DNA from: DSOT01 sp052386775
Lineage (GTDB): Bacteria; Pseudomonadota; Gammaproteobacteria; Burkholderiales; SG8-41
Direction of reading: 5' to 3'
NCBI GenBank assembly: GCA_052386775.1
Contig: JBQTJV010000106.1
Location: forward strand, 1-8,657
DNA: 8,657 nt
The stretch's first letter is position 1; each line of letters begins with the position of its first letter. Position numbers and translations under genes: made by a program. The notes under the pieces were generated by a model. It saw only the letters and a program-made list of their open reading frames with translations, made no database searches and was not told the DNA's origin. Below are positions 5,865 to 8,657 of the stretch, one piece after another.

Positions 5865-6659
5865 TCAGGGGCTTTCGTTCGGGGTTTTGCTTTTGCGTTC
5901 CGAGAAGGCGCGCATCAGGCGTTGCGGCTCATCGGTGCTGCGCGCTTCCACCATCGCAGCGATGCCCTGCTTCACGGCGTCGGCGAGAGACATCCGTTCC
6001 CAATCCTGGATCAGGCGCTTTTGCAGCCGGATGGCGCGTGGTCCGGCGGCAAGTATGGCTGCAACCCACTGTTCCACCGCGGCGTCGAGGGCCTGCGGCG
6101 GGACGAGGCGCTGCAGAAATCCGCAGCGGTGCGCCTCGTGCGCGTCGATGAGTTCGCCGGTGTACACCAGCTCGCGGGTCTTGCCCCATCCGATGAGGCC
6201 CGGCAGCAGGCAGGCTTCCATGCCCGATGGAATGCCGAACTTCACTTCCGGCATCCCGAATTTCGCGGTATCGACCCCGACCCGCATGTCGCACGAGGCC
6301 GCGAGTTCCATCCCGGCCCCCAGGCAGTAGCCGTTCACGCGGGCGATGACCGGCACCGGCAGCCGGCGAATCGCATCGCACGCAAGGTGCGTCTTGGTGC
6401 TGATGTCTTCCGCCCCGCCCGCGTCCGCTTCCGCCATCTGCTTGATGTTGGCGCCGGCGATGAAGGAGCGGTCTCCCGCGCCGGTCAGCACAGCGACGCG
6501 CAGCGCCTCATCGCGCGCCAGATCGCGAAATGCGGTGATGAGCGCTTCCTTGCCTTCCTTCCCCAGCGCGTTGCGCGCCTCGGGGTTGTTTACCGTCACA
6601 TAGGCGATGCGGCCGGCGTCGCCGCGCGTTTCAATCCGCGTGATGACCAGTGGGTTCAT
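5865..6659 (-). CDS. Enoyl-CoA hydratase/isomerase (crotonase family)
   Basis: This 264-residue cytosolic crotonase-fold enzyme probably hydrates a trans-2-enoyl-CoA or acts on a related acyl-CoA. The oxyanion-hole segment is SFIAGANIKQM (65-75), where Asn71 replaces the Asp of the common AGADIKEM motif. The core is VNGYCLGAGMELAASCDMR (108-126). Glu118 and Glu138 (in FGMPEVKFG) align with catalytic Glu144 and Glu164 of rat mitochondrial hydratase, so hydratase chemistry is plausible; exact substrate and any isomerase activity are open. Length is typical. ATG 6659 has GGAG 5 bases upstream. It is convergent with Bug gene 2 (43-base gap) and divergent from the GST gene. It might process acyl-CoA made by the nearby CoA-transferase, but the two are in separate units. 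Confidence 0.93.
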   Translation of the reverse strand: MNPLVITRIETRGDAGRIAYVTVNNPEARNALGKEGKEALITAFRDLARDEALRVAVLTGAGDRSFIAGANIKQMAEADAGGAEDISTKTHLACDAIRRLPVPVIARVNGYCLGAGMELAASCDMRVGVDTAKFGMPEVKFGIPSGMEACLLPGLIGWGKTRELVYTGELIDAHEAHRCGFLQRLVPPQALDAAVEQWVAAILAAGPRAIRLQKRLIQDWERMSLADAVKQGIAAMVEARSTDEPQRLMRAFSERKSKTPNESP

Positions 6660-6707
6660 GGATTCTCCGGAGCTGAAATGGAGATACGCGGTGATTCAGT
6701 GCACGGC

Positions 6708-6736
6708 ATGGTAGGGCAGAGCCGGGAGAGGGTCAA
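6708..6736 (-). promoter_or_regulatory. Candidate sigma-70 promoter of the enoyl-CoA hydratase gene
   Basis: On the minus strand TTGACC (6736-6731, 5 of 6) and TACCAT (6713-6708, 4 of 6) are separated by exactly 17 bases. Initiation near 6701 would give a leader of about 40 bases. The -35 box is one half of the palindrome GTCAATTGAC (6732-6741). Confidence 0.5.
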
Positions 6737-6741
6737 TTGAC
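6732..6741. repeat. Palindrome GTCAATTGAC holding back-to-back TTGAC boxes
   Basis: This is a perfect 10-bp palindrome. Its minus-strand half is the -35 of the hydratase promoter; its plus-strand half (TTGACG, 6737-6742) has the -35 shape but no matching -10 at 16-18 bases. It could be a dimeric regulator site between the divergent genes. Confidence 0.35.
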
Positions 6742-6819
6742 GAAACGGCCCGATTCTTCAAGCTTGACAGCGGCGCCTGCCGCTTCTAACTTTCAAGTCG
6801 CAGGCGCGCGGCCGTTTCG
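6741..6819. repeat. Nested inverted repeats upstream of the GST gene
   Basis: Outer arms CGAAACGGCC (6741-6750) and GGCCGTTTCG (6810-6819) are perfect 10-bp reverse complements. Inside them GCGCCTGC (6773-6780) and GCAGGCGC (6800-6807) are perfect 8-bp reverse complements, only two bases from the outer right arm. A 10-bp palindrome TCAAGCTTGA (6758-6767) lies between the left arms. A competing hairpin AGCGG/CCGCT (6769-6773 with 6780-6784) is also possible. Together they could form a cruciform, a set of operators or, if transcribed from upstream, a structured leader. I know no family that matches. Confidence 0.45.
6764..6792 (+). promoter_or_regulatory. Candidate promoter of the GST gene
   Basis: A perfect -35 TTGACA (6764-6769) is followed after 17 bases by TAACTT (6787-6792, weak) or after 15 bases by TCTAAC. 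The -35 overlaps the palindrome TCAAGCTTGA and the whole element lies inside the nested inverted repeats. The leader would be about 50 bases. Confidence 0.4.
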
Positions 6820-6850
6820 CGTTGTTCAACTCGCGGGGAGCAGATCCAAC

Positions 6851-7471
6851 ATGAAGATTTACGGTTCACCGACGTCGCCTTACGTTCGCAAGGCGCGGAT
6901 ATTGATTCGGGAAAAGGACATCGATTGCGAGTTCGTCACCGAAGATCCGTGGCCGGCGGACAGCGCCATACCGCGGCGCAATCCGCTGGGCAAGGTGCCC
7001 GTTCTGGAGATTGCGCCGGACAGCTATCTCTTCGAGTCGGTGTTCGTCACGCATTACCTCGAAAATCTCGATGGCAAGCCGCTGCACCCCAGGGACGCTG
7101 GCGGCTACTGGCAGGCCCAGTGGTGGCAGGCGCTCGGCAACGGGATCATCGATGCGGTCATTGCGCGCGTTCTCGAAACCAGGCGGCCCGCGGACAAGCA
7201 ATGGGCGGAAAAACTGGCGCGGGAAGAGTCGCGCGTGCAGCGCGCAACGAGCGTTGCGGAAGACGCGTTCGCGGGCGGCGAGTACCTCGTGGGAACGTCG
7301 TTCACCATGGCGGACCTCGTCATGGGTGTCGCCCTGCAGTACGTCGATTTCCGCTATCCCCACGACTGGCGCGGCAAGGCGCCGAAGCTCGCGCGCTGGC
7401 ACGCCGGGATCGCCAGGCGGCCCTCGTTCGAGGCGACATTGCCGCCCGGATTCGTGAAGCCCGAGGCGTGA
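6851..7471 (+). CDS. Glutathione S-transferase, YibF-like
   Basis: This 206-residue cytosolic thiol transferase is made of a thioredoxin-like domain (residues 1 to about 75) and an all-helical domain. MKIYGSPTSPYVRKARI places the usual catalytic-side Ser/Thr near Thr8-Ser9. NPLGKVPVLE holds the conserved cis-Pro50, and FES (61-63) supplies the expected gamma-glutamyl contacts of glutathione. In the C-terminal domain SFTMADLVMG (150-159) is the usual N-cap/staple with Asp155. The SPYVRK and NPLGKVPVL pattern resembles E. coli YibF, whose physiological substrate is not settled. ATG 6851 is chosen over an in-frame ATG at 6737 because the fold starts exactly there and GGGGAG lies 10 bases upstream; the extra 38 residues would be coded by the repeat-rich promoter. 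It ends 9 bases before the convergent DUF3617 gene. Confidence 0.92.
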   Translation: MKIYGSPTSPYVRKARILIREKDIDCEFVTEDPWPADSAIPRRNPLGKVPVLEIAPDSYLFESVFVTHYLENLDGKPLHPRDAGGYWQAQWWQALGNGIIDAVIARVLETRRPADKQWAEKLAREESRVQRATSVAEDAFAGGEYLVGTSFTMADLVMGVALQYVDFRYPHDWRGKAPKLARWHAGIARRPSFEATLPPGFVKPEA

Positions 7472-7480
7472 GCCCCGGCC

Positions 7481-8026
7481 TCAGCGCTTCATCGGCTTGA
7501 CGTTCCCGCAGTCGGCGGACAGCCACTTGCCGGTCTGGTCCATCATCATGCGCTCGGGCCGGCCGTCGACGCTGGTGTTGACGATGGATTTTCCGGTGTA
7601 GGCGGTGGGGCTCGAAAACGTGACTTCGCTCTCGCCGCTGGCCGGCGGGTTGCCGGTGCAGGTGAACTTGACCTTGATCATGTTGGACGAGCGCTGCACG
7701 ACCTGCTGATTGCAGCTTCCATCCTGCTGCGGCAGCTCGTCGCGCTCGGCCTGTTCCTTGGTGATGCATATCCTGACGCTGCGGCCCTGAGCGCCCATGC
7801 TCATGCCCTGCTTCGCCATCATCTCTTCCATCATTTTGCGCTGCTCGGGCGGCATGCTGGCCATCTGCTGCTGCATGTCGCTCATGGCTTTTTCCATCTG
7901 GCCGCTCTGGGACTTCATCGTGAAACTGTGTTCCCACAGGCCGGGGCGCATGCGCGTCTGGGCGGAGGCTTCGGCACTGACGAGCAGGCAAGCGCAAACT
8001 GCTGCGGTGGTTAACAATGTCTTCAT
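7481..8026 (-). CDS. DUF3617-family secreted protein
   Basis: This 181-residue protein has a signal peptide cleaved near ASA-QT (residue 22/23). RMRPGLWEHSF (25-35) and the terminal SADCGNVKP (170-178) are landmarks of DUF3617, a widespread proteobacterial periplasmic family of unknown function. Residues 37-77 are striking: 12 Met in 41 residues plus many Gln and Glu, probably helical. Four Cys in the mature part (87, 105, 123, 173) suggest two disulfides. The start at 8026 has GGGAGG upstream, with a short spacing of 3-4 bases. It lies 32 bases downstream of the Bug fragment on the same strand and may be cotranscribed with it, though a functional link is not evident. A role in the envelope is inferred from the signal peptide only. 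Confidence 0.88.
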   Translation of the reverse strand: MKTLLTTAAVCACLLVSAEASAQTRMRPGLWEHSFTMKSQSGQMEKAMSDMQQQMASMPPEQRKMMEEMMAKQGMSMGAQGRSVRICITKEQAERDELPQQDGSCNQQVVQRSSNMIKVKFTCTGNPPASGESEVTFSSPTAYTGKSIVNTSVDGRPERMMMDQTGKWLSADCGNVKPMKR

Positions 8027-8058
8027 GGGCCTCCCTGGTCCAAAATTGTAGTTTAACG

Positions 8059-8657
8059 TTACGGCGACTTCTTGAGTCCGATCTGCTCCATCACTTTTGC
8101 GAGCGCGGCATCCTCCCGCGCGATCATCTGACCGAATTCAGCCGCCGGGAGAAAGCCGGGACTGACGTAGAGCTTGGATGCGGCGGCGGCGAATTCGGGG
8201 CTTTCCACGGTTTCGCGAACCGCCTTCTCCAGCACGGCGATCACGTTCTTCGGCGTGCCCTTGGGGACCGCTATGCCGCGCCAGGCGTCGAGCGTGACGT
8301 CGAGCCCCATCTCGCGCGCCAGCGGCACGTCGGGGAAGGAGGGGTCGCGCTGGGTCGAGAGCGCGGCGAGCAGCCGGATCTTGCCCGCGCTCACGTTGCC
8401 CGCGAGTGCGCCGGGAAACTGGATCACGACATCGACGTGCCCGCCCATCAGATTGGGCACGATCTGCGAGGCCGAATACGGAACATCCGTGACCGATGTG
8501 CCCGCTGTCTTGAACAGGACCACGCCGGAAAGATGCGTGTGGCTGCCCACGCCCGAATTGGCGACGGTAATGGTTCCCGGGCGTTGTTTCGCATCAGCGA
8601 TCAGCTCTTTCAGGCTTTTCCACCGGGCATCGGCACGAACCGCGACCACCACGGACT
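8059..8657 (-). CDS. Bug/TctC-family periplasmic binding protein 3, N-terminus beyond the right edge
   Basis: The frame stays open to the window end, so this is the C-terminal part (about 199 of roughly 320 residues) of a third Bug protein. A GTG at 8652 is in frame, but the codon before it (TCC) continues the frame and half the domain would be missing, so it is not the start. Landmarks are RPGTITVANSGVGSHTHLS, TDVPYSA in place of the HVPYKG of the other two, FPDVPLAREMG and AVPKGTPKNVI. The protein is clearly divergent from the pair at 2050-3015 and 4859-5821, so it is an older lineage, not part of the same duplication. It ends 32 bases before the DUF3617 gene. Confidence 0.9.
   Translation of the reverse strand, partial: SVVVAVRADARWKSLKELIADAKQRPGTITVANSGVGSHTHLSGVVLFKTAGTSVTDVPYSASQIVPNLMGGHVDVVIQFPGALAGNVSAGKIRLLAALSTQRDPSFPDVPLAREMGLDVTLDAWRGIAVPKGTPKNVIAVLEKAVRETVESPEFAAAASKLYVSPGFLPAAEFGQMIAREDAALAKVMEQIGLKKSP

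Noticed and set aside
5857..5871. CCCCC-TTCTCA-GGGG hairpin between Bug gene 2 and the hydratase
   Set aside because: The stem is only 4 bp, the hydratase stop codon lies in its loop, and only a short T-run follows on the plus strand. It is not convincing as a terminator.
5850..6740. Plus-strand open frame of 296 codons opposite the enoyl-CoA hydratase
   Set aside because: The opposite strand carries intact crotonase motifs and both catalytic Glu residues; this frame has none.
6737..6850. 38-residue N-terminal extension of the GST from ATG 6737
   Set aside because: The thioredoxin fold begins at MKIYGS (6851). The extension would be encoded by a region with a perfect -35 box and nested repeats, and has no homologous feature.
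7463..7483. GAGGC/GCCTC repeat at the GST and DUF3617 convergence
   Set aside because: A 5-bp stem with a 10-base loop and no T-run on either strand; probably chance in GC-rich DNA.
1..8657. Search for mobile elements, CRISPR arrays, tRNA or rRNA genes
   Set aside because: No transposase or integrase, no regularly spaced repeats, and no cloverleaf or rRNA-like segment were seen. The inverted repeats found lie in promoters and have no flanking target duplications that I could identify.

Overview
The window is GC-rich, densely coding chromosomal DNA from a betaproteobacterium, most likely a Burkholderiales-type environmental heterotroph. This rests on three Bug/TctC-family periplasmic binding proteins in under 9 kb (a family greatly expanded in Bordetella, Cupriavidus and relatives), DUF3568 and DUF3617 envelope proteins, and acyl-CoA enzymes of a carboxylate-degrading lifestyle. 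The assignment comes from protein families, not a marker gene. No RNA gene, CRISPR array, transposase or phage gene was seen.

Layout. Positions 1-1878 are a minus-strand unit: a class III (CaiB/BaiF) CoA-transferase, a DUF3568 lipoprotein joined to it by a GTGA stop/start overlap, then a small secreted protein cut by the left edge. A 171-base divergent spacer (1879-2049) holds promoters for both sides and a perfect 8-bp inverted repeat. Positions 2050-5821 run on the plus strand: Bug protein 1, two adjacent MEDS-domain (DcmR-type sensory) proteins overlapping by ATGA, then Bug protein 2. The two Bug proteins are close paralogues, about 60% identical by hand alignment (about 180 of 297 mature positions), so the MEDS pair sits between two copies of one gene. 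Next comes a convergent enoyl-CoA hydratase/isomerase (5865-6659, minus), divergent from a YibF-like glutathione S-transferase (6851-7471, plus). The 191-base spacer between them is rich in inverted repeats. A DUF3617 secreted protein (7481-8026, minus) and the C-terminal part of a third, more divergent Bug protein (8059-8657, minus, cut by the right edge) close the window.

How the genes may work together (inference). Bug proteins capture carboxylates in the periplasm, a CoA-transferase can activate such acids to CoA thioesters, and a crotonase can hydrate or rearrange unsaturated acyl-CoA. The MEDS pair could sense a small organic compound and regulate this set. No membrane subunits of a tripartite tricarboxylate transporter (TctA/TctB) are present, so the Bug proteins are orphan here. 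The substrate cannot be read from the sequence.

The least explained part is the two-gene MEDS module between paralogous Bug genes, with a dyad in its own promoter. The other leads are dyads in the two divergent spacers. All regulatory calls are by eye.
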